Shown here one piece after another: positions 46,668 to 55,260 of a stretch of 64,000 bases of DNA. Position numbers and translations under genes: made by a program. The notes under the pieces are model-generated. The model saw only the letters and a list, made by a program, of their open reading frames with translations. It was not told the origin of the DNA and did not search any database. The DNA comes from Pantoea rwandensis (GTDB lineage: Bacteria; Pseudomonadota; Gammaproteobacteria; Enterobacterales; Enterobacteriaceae). Location: positions 62,001 through 126,000 of the forward strand of contig NZ_MLFR01000004.1 of NCBI RefSeq assembly GCF_002095475.1, in the 5' to 3' direction. Positions within the stretch are counted from its first letter, which is position 1, and each line of letters begins with the position of its first letter.

Positions 46668-47087
46668 ATGGGTAAAATGATGGGTGTCATGAGCTTGGTT
46701 AGAATTTTAATAGCGGTGTTTTTATGTTTTTGTGTGAGCTTGCCAGCTTTAGCCGACAATGTTTGCACTAACTCACATTTCGATGGCGAACTTTATCAAT
46801 GCACCGTTCAAAAGAAGAAGCTTGCTGAAGAAAATTTAAACCAAGAATATGCCATCGCCAAAAAACGTATTGTGCAAATGTATGGTGCCGCGCAACAACA
46901 AGCGAATGAATATATTTCCAACGTTGTTGAGACTCAGCGCAGTTGGCTTAAATACCGCAACGGACAGTGTGATTTAGAAGCGTCGGCCGCTGAGAAGGGG
47001 AGCAGTGTCCATGAAGTTGCCAGTAACCTCTGCATAATAAGAATGGATAAAGAACGAACTTCCATGCTTAAGCAACTCCCCTATTAA
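46668..47087 (+). CDS. LprI/DUF1311-type exported protein, second candidate lysozyme immunity protein
   Basis: About 139 residues (or 132 from the ATG at 46689). A signal peptide ending SLPALA is followed by a DUF1311/LprI N-terminal domain: LYQCTVQKKKLAEENLNQEY, RSWLKYRNGQCDLEA and a late cysteine (SNLCIIRMD). LprI of mycobacteria is a lysozyme inhibitor, so it may protect against the muramidase encoded two genes upstream or a foreign lysozyme. The link is by position and family only. It lies in the same low-GC block. Confidence 0.72.
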   Translation: MGKMMGVMSLVRILIAVFLCFCVSLPALADNVCTNSHFDGELYQCTVQKKKLAEENLNQEYAIAKKRIVQMYGAAQQQANEYISNVVETQRSWLKYRNGQCDLEASAAEKGSSVHEVASNLCIIRMDKERTSMLKQLPY

Positions 47088-47267
47088 AACGACTGCCCCG
47101 CAACCTTATTTATCATCATAACTTAAAAACTAAATCACCAAATTAGTTCGTTAAAACTCAACTCTCTGCCCCGGACATTAAGAAGCCCAATTTAGCTTCT
47201 ATATCCCGCACTTCTCTTCGAGTGGTGCGCAGTATAGATGCCGAACCGCTAACCGCAGGAACCCGTT

Positions 47268-49118
47268 ATGCGCTTTACAATAATAACGACTAAACCCGGC
47301 CACCAGCCGCCGCAAACTCAGTGTGATTTTTTACCCCCTGGCGGCACCATTGGTCGCGGGGTCGATAACAATTTGGTGCTTCCTGATGATGATCGCACCA
47401 TCTCTCGCTTACAGGCGATCGTTCATATCACGGCAGAGGGAGAATACCGTCTGACTAATCGCGGTAATGTCACACGCGTGCTGCTTAACGATATTCCGTT
47501 GGAACGCGGTCGTCAGGTTGAGCTGCAGGATGGCGACGTGCTGGGCATTGATGACTACCAGTTACTGGTCAACGAACTCAATACCACTCAGCAAACCAAA
47601 GCCGCTCCGCTTGCTGCCCCCTCTGTCGTTATGGCTGATGAGCTGCCGGTAGAGAAAGAGAGCAGTACCGCAGCCATCCCTAGTGAAATCTGGGATAGCC
47701 TCGCCAAAGAGTTTTCAATCTCGGATGATTTGTCGAAGCGTAAAAAACCGCTGTCAGAGCAAACGACGTCACACCCGCTGATGGCCCCCGCGGCGAAAGA
47801 ACGCAATCCTGAAGATCCGCTGGCGCAGCTGCTAAGCGATGCACCTTTAGATATTGGACAGCAACAGAAAGTCACCGGCCTGTTCGATGAAGACGATGCC
47901 TTATTCTCCCAAGAAAGCATCTTTGAGGATCGCACGCCAAGCACGCTGTCGGCGCAGCAAAACGCCACCGCGCAGCCTCAACTGGAGGCACCCTCAACCG
48001 AACTCGATCCTCTGAGCCTGTTTGGCAACCAGAGTAGCGCTGATGCACGCAATCATGATGATCCACTAGGACTGATGATGGGCAATGCCGTACCGCTGGC
48101 GCAGCCTGAACTGCCCATCGTTGAACCTGCTCCGCCCATCGCTGAACCTGAACCGTTGCCGCAACATGCGAAACCTGAACCGTTGCAACAGCATGCTGAT
48201 GAGCAGCCTGAAGCTGCCTCGGTGGAGCTAGCGGATCTCAACAGCTCGCCACTGTTTGAAAATACCGAAACCCAAGCCACCACAGAACCACAGCCCCTCG
48301 TTGAACCTGAGTTGGAACCCGTCGAAGTATTGAGTTCGCAGCTCGATTACGGTGGCATCACGCTACCGACGCCGCAAGCGGTTCAACGCACCCCATCGCC
48401 GACACCAAAAGGGCGCTTGCGTATTGATCCCGTCGCCTCCAGCAGCCAAAGCCGTGCGGCAGAGTCGAGCGGCAACGCCAGTTCTGCGAATGGTGATGCG
48501 CTTAAAGGTGAATTGTTGGATGCGTTGTTGGAAGGCATGGGCCTGCGCGATTTACAGCCGACGCCGCAGTTTGACCGCGACCAGATGCTGCAATTTGGTC
48601 AGATGCTCAGCATGTTCTCACAAGGCACGGTGGCGTTACTCTCCTCACGCTCAATCCTCAAGCGCGGTGTAAAAGCCGACATGACGGTGATCCTGGATGA
48701 TGCCAACAACCCCTTCAAATTATTGCCATCAGGTAAGACGGTATTAATGCAGATGTTCGGCAGTCGTATGCCGGGCTTTATGCCACCGCGCCAGGCGGTG
48801 CGTGATGCATTGATCGATCTGCAAGCTCACCAGCTCGGCATGATCGCCGGGATCCGCGCCATCATCGCTTCGATGCTGCAATCCTTTAATCCAGACCAGT
48901 TAGAGGAAGAGGCGCGTCAGGCGGGATCAGTTTCTCGTCTGGGGTTGCCCGGTAGCCGTAAAGCTGCCCTGTGGGAACACTTCGTTGAGCGCTATGGCGA
49001 AACCGCAGGCGAAATTGAAGACGATTTCCACACCCTGTTTGGTGAAGCTTTCCTTCACGCCTATGACCTGGAAGTCAATCAGTACAAAGACTCACAAACC
49101 CACACGGATGAGACATGA
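47268..49118 (+). CDS. tagH: T6SS FHA-domain protein TagH/Fha
   Basis: 616 residues. The N-terminal FHA domain (about 1-105) has the phosphothreonine-binding loops GTIGRGVDNNLVL and RTISRLQAIVH. A long Pro/Glu/Gln-rich linker (about 120-390) includes repeated EPEPLPQHAKPEPLQQHA-like units. The C-terminal TagH domain has GMGLRDLQPTP and DANNPFKLLPSG. Fha is the target of PpkA in related systems and licenses assembly. It overlaps pppA by four bases. Confidence 0.93.
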   Translation: MRFTIITTKPGHQPPQTQCDFLPPGGTIGRGVDNNLVLPDDDRTISRLQAIVHITAEGEYRLTNRGNVTRVLLNDIPLERGRQVELQDGDVLGIDDYQLLVNELNTTQQTKAAPLAAPSVVMADELPVEKESSTAAIPSEIWDSLAKEFSISDDLSKRKKPLSEQTTSHPLMAPAAKERNPEDPLAQLLSDAPLDIGQQQKVTGLFDEDDALFSQESIFEDRTPSTLSAQQNATAQPQLEAPSTELDPLSLFGNQSSADARNHDDPLGLMMGNAVPLAQPELPIVEPAPPIAEPEPLPQHAKPEPLQQHADEQPEAASVELADLNSSPLFENTETQATTEPQPLVEPELEPVEVLSSQLDYGGITLPTPQAVQRTPSPTPKGRLRIDPVASSSQSRAAESSGNASSANGDALKGELLDALLEGMGLRDLQPTPQFDRDQMLQFGQMLSMFSQGTVALLSSRSILKRGVKADMTVILDDANNPFKLLPSGKTVLMQMFGSRMPGFMPPRQAVRDALIDLQAHQLGMIAGIRAIIASMLQSFNPDQLEEEARQAGSVSRLGLPGSRKAALWEHFVERYGETAGEIEDDFHTLFGEAFLHAYDLEVNQYKDSQTHTDET

Positions 49119-49906
49119 ATATCACTATTGCTTCCACGTCGAATCAGGGCGACCGCGCCAGCAATCAAGATCAAACCGGTGACATCATCGGTGAACGTTC
49201 AGCCTGTTTTGTCGTCTGCGATGGCGTGGCCGGATTCCCGGGCGGTGATGTTGCGGCAGAGATTGCTCGCACCAGTTTGATGGAGGCGTTCGATGGCAAC
49301 GCTCACCTGAATGCCCAGTCCATCCGGGACTATGTGAATCACGCTAACCACTCGATTCGTCAGCAGCAGAAAGCCAATAGCCAACACAGCCGTATGGGCA
49401 CGACGTTGGTGAGCTTGTTTATCGACCGTGATTACGAACTGGCTTATTGGGCGCATGCGGGCGATAGCCGTTTATACCTGTTTCGTCGCGGATATCTGTA
49501 TCACGTCACCACCGATCACAGCCTGGTGCAGCAAATGAAAGATGCCGGTCACCAGACCGAAGGAATCAACAGCAATCTGCTCTATTTTGCTTTGGGGATG
49601 GGCGATGAGCAGCGAGATGCCAGTTACAGCGATGTGATTGCGATTGAAGATGGTGATGCGTTTTTGCTGTGCACCGATGGTTTTTGGCATGGCGTGACAC
49701 TGGAACAGATGCAGCAGTCATTGCACATGGTGAATACGCCAGAGGAGTGGCTCACCCTGATGCAGCAAATCATTAAAAACAGCCAACCGGAACAAGGCCA
49801 GCAGGATAACTTCAGCGCGCTGGCTGTCTGGGTTGGCTCACCGCAGGACACCACCTTACTGCATTCGCTCTCCGAAGCGGCGCAGTTTTTCCCTCTTAGA
49901 GATTGA
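49115..49906 (+). CDS. pppA: T6SS PP2C phosphatase PppA
   Basis: 263 residues, one PP2C domain: metal-binding Asp in VVCDGVAGFPGGDVAA, AHAGDSRLYLFR and the DNFSALAVWV end (the last metal Asp in QQDNFSAL). It should dephosphorylate Fha or related targets and oppose PpkA. The start overlaps tagH (ATGA), so the two are coupled. Confidence 0.93.
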   Translation: MNITIASTSNQGDRASNQDQTGDIIGERSACFVVCDGVAGFPGGDVAAEIARTSLMEAFDGNAHLNAQSIRDYVNHANHSIRQQQKANSQHSRMGTTLVSLFIDRDYELAYWAHAGDSRLYLFRRGYLYHVTTDHSLVQQMKDAGHQTEGINSNLLYFALGMGDEQRDASYSDVIAIEDGDAFLLCTDGFWHGVTLEQMQQSLHMVNTPEEWLTLMQQIIKNSQPEQGQQDNFSALAVWVGSPQDTTLLHSLSEAAQFFPLRD

Positions 49907-49916
49907 GAACGCCAAC

Positions 49917-50876
49917 ATGAAATATGGATTATTGGGATTGGCTGCGCTTCTGCTCAGCTCACAGGCTGTTGCTAAGAACTATCGCATTGTGCAGTCTCCG
50001 GCACAGAAGCTGGATATCTGGATTGATGATGTAAAAGATAATCAAGTCGCGAGCTGGTGTCAGAGTAACGTGGATTTACGTATCGTCACTAAAGGCGACA
50101 AAAACGCATCAGTGCTAGATGACTTTTTACCCCGTGTTGCCGGGTTGATGGCCTCGCAGTGTAAATCCTTACAGCAGCTGCACTGGCAGTTAACTGATGA
50201 CGAGGGTGCGAAGTTAGCGACAGGTAGCGCGACCAAAGCACAGCAGTGGGCTTCAGTGGTCACGCCCCCGCCCGTCGAACAGCCCGCTGCCGTCACTACC
50301 CCAGTCTTAAATTCTCCCCCCGCTGACACGACGCCATGGCTGCAATTCAGCTTGTTGGATGGCTGTCATTTCCGCACCTGGTGGCAACACCCTGCGCAAA
50401 CTAGCGCGCTGTTTGTTCCGGCTAAACAGGGATTAGTGTGTGGTAAAGAGGGTTGGTTAAGTGGCCACAGTAGCCTGACCCAAATGGGCCACGGTGCGGC
50501 GAAAACCGTAGCGGTCACCTTTCTGCAAGGCTTCCCGGTGGCGGGGCTCAATACAAAATCTCCGAGTAGTGAACTGACTATCACCACCGTCAACAGTGAA
50601 CGCATGGTGTTGAGTAATGAGAAATCCCCTGACAGCTGGCTGGTGTTACCTTTCAGCACGCAATTCAACGGATGGCAGGCGATAAACCAGGTTGTCGTTC
50701 AGATGCCAGCCAGCGAGGCCGCTGATGAGAGTGCACTCCACGCACGCCTGCAAGAAGTACGCAAAGTCTGGTCACCGTGGATCGACAGCGATACCGCTCT
50801 CAAAGTGTTACTGGTGGATCAGCTTCATCCGGAGTTGAAAGACCCGGCAGCAGCGGTCTACCGCACGCTTAACTAA
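49917..50876 (+). CDS. Exported T6SS-cluster protein of unknown function
   Basis: 319 residues. The signal peptide KYGLLGLAALLLSSQAVA places it in the periplasm. Residues about 25-125 contain two cysteines (SWCQSNVD, ASQCKSLQ), then a proline-rich linker (TPPPVEQPAAVTTPVL) and a second part with GCHFRTWW and a CGKEGWLSG stretch. No core Tss family matches. It starts 11 bases after pppA and ends before tagJ, so it belongs to the operon. It may be the clade-specific periplasmic accessory factor of this T6SS. Confidence 0.6.
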   Translation: MKYGLLGLAALLLSSQAVAKNYRIVQSPAQKLDIWIDDVKDNQVASWCQSNVDLRIVTKGDKNASVLDDFLPRVAGLMASQCKSLQQLHWQLTDDEGAKLATGSATKAQQWASVVTPPPVEQPAAVTTPVLNSPPADTTPWLQFSLLDGCHFRTWWQHPAQTSALFVPAKQGLVCGKEGWLSGHSSLTQMGHGAAKTVAVTFLQGFPVAGLNTKSPSSELTITTVNSERMVLSNEKSPDSWLVLPFSTQFNGWQAINQVVVQMPASEAADESALHARLQEVRKVWSPWIDSDTALKVLLVDQLHPELKDPAAAVYRTLN

Positions 50877-50892
50877 CGCAAAAGGAGATTGC

Positions 50893-51720
50893 ATGGAGAC
50901 GTTACAACAGCGCCTGGCGAACAGCCCATTAGCGGACAATCTGGCCGATATTACCCGTCAAATTCAGGCCAATCCGGCAAATGCAGATCTGCGTGCCGCC
51001 TTTGTGCAAATGTTGTGTCTTGCAGGCAACTGGTCACGTGCACAGACGCAGTTGCAATCCTGGTTAGCGATGACACCGCAGGCTCAGCCCACCGTCACCT
51101 TATTACAACAGGCGATTGCCGGTGAGCAGCTACGTGAAGCGGTGCTGAAAGGCGAAGCTGAACCACAATTGCCCGGCAGCAGTTGGTCATGGTGTGAAAC
51201 GTTGCTGGCGGCACTGCGCGCAGACATTGCAGGCCAACCCGCACAGGCCGCTGCGATGCGCATGGAAGCTTTGGATCAGGCTGAAGCCAATCCCGGTTCG
51301 CTTCAGCAGCAGGCGCACGCCACTGATTTTGCCTGGCTGATGGACGGCGACAGTCGCTTTGGCCCGGTATGCGAAGTTATCGCCAATGGCCGCTATTACT
51401 GGATCCCGTTTGCCGCCATCCGCGAAATGCAGTTTCAGGCACCCAGTGGCGTCACCGATCTGGTGTGGCGTCACACGCGTGTGCAGCTGGTCGATGGCAG
51501 CGAACAAGTGTGCCAAATTCCAGCGCGCTATCCGTTGCAAGCAGGTGCTGATGAGCGCTATCTGCGCGCCAGCGTGACGGAGTGGCAAGCACTGGACGAG
51601 GATAACAGCCAGTTTATCGGTTACGGCCAGAAAGTATGGTTGAGCGACAGTGCGGAGCACCCGTTATTGACGTTGCAACATCTCACTTTCGATAACATCG
51701 AGCCAGCTGATGAGCAGTGA
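50893..51720 (+). CDS. tagJ: T6SS accessory protein TagJ (ImpE family)
   Basis: 275 residues of the ImpE family: the N-terminal helical part begins NPANADLRAAFVQMLCLAGNWSRA, and the C-terminal beta part has WLMDGDSRFGPVCEVIANGRYYW. TagJ binds TssB and ClpV in the class of systems where it occurs. AAGGAG precedes the ATG. It overlaps tssE by 11 bases. Confidence 0.92.
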   Translation: METLQQRLANSPLADNLADITRQIQANPANADLRAAFVQMLCLAGNWSRAQTQLQSWLAMTPQAQPTVTLLQQAIAGEQLREAVLKGEAEPQLPGSSWSWCETLLAALRADIAGQPAQAAAMRMEALDQAEANPGSLQQQAHATDFAWLMDGDSRFGPVCEVIANGRYYWIPFAAIREMQFQAPSGVTDLVWRHTRVQLVDGSEQVCQIPARYPLQAGADERYLRASVTEWQALDEDNSQFIGYGQKVWLSDSAEHPLLTLQHLTFDNIEPADEQ

Positions 51721-52285
51721 TTACAGTACGCAGGATGATGGTTACGCCCAATTACACGGTGGCTATCGTTCACGTAAAAATCGCGACAGCTTAACCGCAC
51801 GCGACAAGCTGCAGTCATCGCTGCTGGATCGCCTGACTGACCATTCGCCTGACAAAACCCATGAACCCAACAACAGCATGTTAATCACGCATAACACGCT
51901 CCGCCGCAATGTATTGCGTGATTTGCAGTGGCTGTTTAACACCATCAACAACGAAGCGCAGCAAGACCTCAGTGCGTATGGCGATGTGCAGCGGTCGGTA
52001 TGGAACTTTGGCGTGGCGCCGCTGGCAGGGCAGAACATCTCGGATATTGAATGGCAGGATATGCAGCGCAAAATGACCGATGCCATCCTGCATTACGAAC
52101 CGCGCATTCTGCCGCAAGGCTTACAGGTGAGGTGCGTTAGCGACCTGAAATCACTCAGTTTGCACAACATGTTGTCGATTGAGATTAAAGGGCGGCTGTG
52201 GTGCGTGCCTTATCCGCTGGAGTTTCTCTTCCGTACGCAAGTTGATCTGGAAAGCGGTCATTTCGAACTACTGGATGCAGGCTAA
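51710..52285 (+). CDS. tssE: T6SS baseplate protein TssE (gp25-like)
   Basis: 191 residues. A polar N terminus of about 35 residues is followed by the gp25-like domain: SLLDRLTDHSPD, NTLRRNVLRDLQWLFNT and HNMLSIEIKGRLWC. TssE joins TssF/G in the baseplate wedges. It starts inside tagJ and ends two bases before tssF. Confidence 0.95.
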   Translation: MSSDYSTQDDGYAQLHGGYRSRKNRDSLTARDKLQSSLLDRLTDHSPDKTHEPNNSMLITHNTLRRNVLRDLQWLFNTINNEAQQDLSAYGDVQRSVWNFGVAPLAGQNISDIEWQDMQRKMTDAILHYEPRILPQGLQVRCVSDLKSLSLHNMLSIEIKGRLWCVPYPLEFLFRTQVDLESGHFELLDAG

Positions 52286-52287
52286 TC

Positions 52288-54162
52288 ATGGACAGCAAAC
52301 TGCTCGATTATTACAACCGTGAACTCGCTTATCTGCGTGAGATGGGCGCGGAGTTTGCTGCGCATTATCCCAAAGTGGCTGGGCGTTTGGGGATGCGCGG
52401 TATTGAGGTCGCTGACCCATACGTTGAACGCATGATGGAAGGGTTTGCCTTTCTGACCTCACGCGTGCAGCTGAAAATGGATGCCGAGTTTCCGCGTTTT
52501 TCACAGCGTATGCTGGAAATGATTGCGCCAGGCTACCTTTCGCCCACGCCTTCGATGGCTATCGCGCAACTGACGCCTGACACGCAAAAAGGGGATATCA
52601 GCAATGGCTTCATGGTACCGCGCGGCACCATGATGGAGAGCCAGCATCTGAAGAAAAGCGGCGTCACCTGCAGCTACACCACGGCGCACGATGTGATGCT
52701 GCAACCCCTGCACATCAGCGAGGTTTCGCTTGGCGGCGTCCCAGCGGATATTCCACTCAGCGAACTCAAACTCAGTGGCATTGGCGCAGCTAGCGCGCTG
52801 CGTATCCGCATCGAGTGCGAAGGCATCTCCTCTCTGGACCAGCTGAAGCTGGATGATGTGATGTTCTACTTGAGCGGCCCGGATATTCAGGCGCTGAAGC
52901 TGCTGGAGCTGCTGATGCAGCATCGCGTTGCCATTCTGGTGCAGTCCGTGGAGAAAAAGCCGATTCGTCGCGTGTTGGGCGATGACGCCTTGCAGCAAGA
53001 AGGGTTTGCAGCTGAGCAAGCGTTGCTGCCAGACGATTTACGTAACTTCGACGGCTATCGTTTGCTGCAAGAGTATTTTGCTTTCCCGGCGCGTTTTCAA
53101 TTCATCAGCTTACGTCAGCTATCGCCCTTTATTCGCCAGTGCGACAATGCTCAGGCTTTTGAAATCATTGTGTTATTGGATGTGGCGGATAGCGCGCTGG
53201 AGAGCGTGGTAGATACCAGCCATTTAGCACTGCATTGCACGCCAGTGATCAATCTGTTCCCGAAGACCGCGGAACGATTAAAAGTCAGTGACAGCCAGCA
53301 TGAATACCATCTGGTGGTCGATAACATTCGCCCGCTGGATTATGAAGTCCACTCAGTTAAGCGTCTGTTTGCCACTGTTGAAGGCAAGCGTGAAGAACAA
53401 ATCTTCCGCCCTTTTTGGAGCACTTTCAGCGGTGATGGCGGTGATTACGGAGCCTATTTCTCACTGCGCCGCGAACAACGTACGCTGTCCGAGCATGCGC
53501 AGCGCTACGGCACGCGCACCGGCTATATCGGTTCGGAAGTCTTTCTCTCGCTGGTGGATGAGCAGCACACACCGTGGCGCGATGACTTGCGCTATCTCTC
53601 CGCCGATGTGATGTGTACCAGCCGTGATTTGCCGCTAATGTTGCTGCAGCAAGAGCAGGGCAATTTTGTCATGCCAGATTCAATCCCGGTTGGCCAGTTA
53701 CGGCTGCGTAAGGGGCCGACGCCGCCGCGTCCAGCTCTGGCCGAAGGTCTCTCTTCGTGGCGCTTGATTAGCCATCTGCAAATGAACTATCTCAGCCTGA
53801 TGGACAGTGACGAAGGTGAGGGCGCTGCCGCACTGCGCCAGCTCCTCAGTCTGTACGCCAATTTAGCCGATGCGCCCGTTTCGCGTCAGATTGAAGGCAT
53901 TCGCCATTGCCAGCTGAGTGCGGTCAATCGCCGCGTTCCTGAACCGGGCCCGGTGGTGTTTGCGCGCGGTGTCAGCATTACGCTGGAGGTGGATGAGCAG
54001 GCATTCTCAGGGGCCAGTCCTTGGTTACTGGGCAGTGTGCTGGAACGTGTCTTTGCACGACTGGTGGCGTTAAACAGTTTCACGGAGTTCACCCTGAACA
54101 GCCAGCAGCGTGGCGAAGTCGGTTACTGGCCGCCGCGCATGGGCAAGAAGGCGCTGATATGA
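52288..54162 (+). CDS. tssF: T6SS baseplate protein TssF
   Basis: 624 residues, the normal length. The start LLDYYNRELAYLREMGAEFA is the TssF signature, followed by PKVAGRLGMRG, DPYVERMMEGFAFL and APGYLSPTPSMAIAQL. It forms the wedge with TssG. The last bases overlap the tssG start (ATGA). Confidence 0.97.
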   Translation: MDSKLLDYYNRELAYLREMGAEFAAHYPKVAGRLGMRGIEVADPYVERMMEGFAFLTSRVQLKMDAEFPRFSQRMLEMIAPGYLSPTPSMAIAQLTPDTQKGDISNGFMVPRGTMMESQHLKKSGVTCSYTTAHDVMLQPLHISEVSLGGVPADIPLSELKLSGIGAASALRIRIECEGISSLDQLKLDDVMFYLSGPDIQALKLLELLMQHRVAILVQSVEKKPIRRVLGDDALQQEGFAAEQALLPDDLRNFDGYRLLQEYFAFPARFQFISLRQLSPFIRQCDNAQAFEIIVLLDVADSALESVVDTSHLALHCTPVINLFPKTAERLKVSDSQHEYHLVVDNIRPLDYEVHSVKRLFATVEGKREEQIFRPFWSTFSGDGGDYGAYFSLRREQRTLSEHAQRYGTRTGYIGSEVFLSLVDEQHTPWRDDLRYLSADVMCTSRDLPLMLLQQEQGNFVMPDSIPVGQLRLRKGPTPPRPALAEGLSSWRLISHLQMNYLSLMDSDEGEGAAALRQLLSLYANLADAPVSRQIEGIRHCQLSAVNRRVPEPGPVVFARGVSITLEVDEQAFSGASPWLLGSVLERVFARLVALNSFTEFTLNSQQRGEVGYWPPRMGKKALI

Positions 54163-55208
54163 GTGAAACTGCGCAAGTGATCCCATTGCAGCGTGCCACG
54201 CACTTGCCAGATGATTTCTGGCAGGCCGTGATGGCCGCACCCTGGCGCTACGATCTCTTTCAGTTACTGCGCAAAGTGGATGCGCAGAGTGGTCAGCGTT
54301 ATGCGTTAGGCCGCGCGCCGCTGCCAAAATTTGAAGCGGTGCGCATTGGGCAAACGCCTTCGCTGGCTTTCGCGCCCGCGGCGCTGGCAAAAGTCAGCCA
54401 GCGCGAAAAGGACGGTCGCCATCAGATATCCCTTTACAGTTTTGGCTTATTTGGCCCCAACGGGCCGCTGCCGACGCACCTGACCGAGTATGTGTACGAA
54501 CGTATTGTGCACCATCAGGACCACAGCTTCGCGGCCTTTGCCGATCTGTTCCATCATCGCGCTGCCTTGCTGTTTTATCGCGCCTGGGCCGATGCACAGC
54601 CGACGGCATCGCTGGATCGCAGTGATGACAGTCGCTTCCGCAACTACCTGGCATGCCTTTCTGGTCTTGGATTGCCTGCTCAGCAGCAGGGCAGTTCACT
54701 CAGCCTGCATGCGCGATTGATGTTGGTCGGTCATCTAAGCCGTCATGGTCACGATGCGGAAGGGTTAGTCCGTATTCTACGCCTCTATTTTGGCGTGCCA
54801 GTGGCGCTTGAGGAGAACGTACCGCAATGGCTCTCTCTGGATAAGCGCGATCAGGCGCGTTTGGGCGCGGGAAGGCACATGCCGCGCTTGGGGCAATCCG
54901 GGTTTCTGGGCATTGCCGTGCGCGATGTTCAACACCGGTTTCGTTTACGGCTGGGGCCGCTCACTGCGGAACAATATGCCCACTTCCTGCCGGATGCACC
55001 GGGCGCACGTGAAGTCCGCGACTGGGTTCGTCACTACCTTGGCATTGAGATGCAATGGGATCTCACGCTCGTTCTGGCTGCGGACGCGGTGCAGGGCGTG
55101 AAGCTGAGCGGCAACAGTCGGCTCGGTTACACCAGTTGGCTGGGGCAACGTCCACAGCCGCAAGATCGCGACGATTTTGTTTTTGAGGTTGAGGCAGCAG
55201 CACGCTAG
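54159..55208 (+). CDS. tssG: T6SS baseplate protein TssG
   Basis: 349 residues from the ATG at 54159 that overlaps the tssF stop. Signatures are APWRYDLFQLLRKVDAQ, LFGPNGPLPTHLTEYV and the end LGYTSWLGQRP. The frame is open upstream to 54021, but that part is antisense to sense of TssF and is not coding. A 52-base gap leads to tssH. Confidence 0.96.
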   Translation: MSETAQVIPLQRATHLPDDFWQAVMAAPWRYDLFQLLRKVDAQSGQRYALGRAPLPKFEAVRIGQTPSLAFAPAALAKVSQREKDGRHQISLYSFGLFGPNGPLPTHLTEYVYERIVHHQDHSFAAFADLFHHRAALLFYRAWADAQPTASLDRSDDSRFRNYLACLSGLGLPAQQQGSSLSLHARLMLVGHLSRHGHDAEGLVRILRLYFGVPVALEENVPQWLSLDKRDQARLGAGRHMPRLGQSGFLGIAVRDVQHRFRLRLGPLTAEQYAHFLPDAPGAREVRDWVRHYLGIEMQWDLTLVLAADAVQGVKLSGNSRLGYTSWLGQRPQPQDRDDFVFEVEAAAR

Positions 55209-55260
55209 CCCATCCCCTTTTCTGCTTTACCGCCTGCTTCTTACATCAAAGAGACTCACT

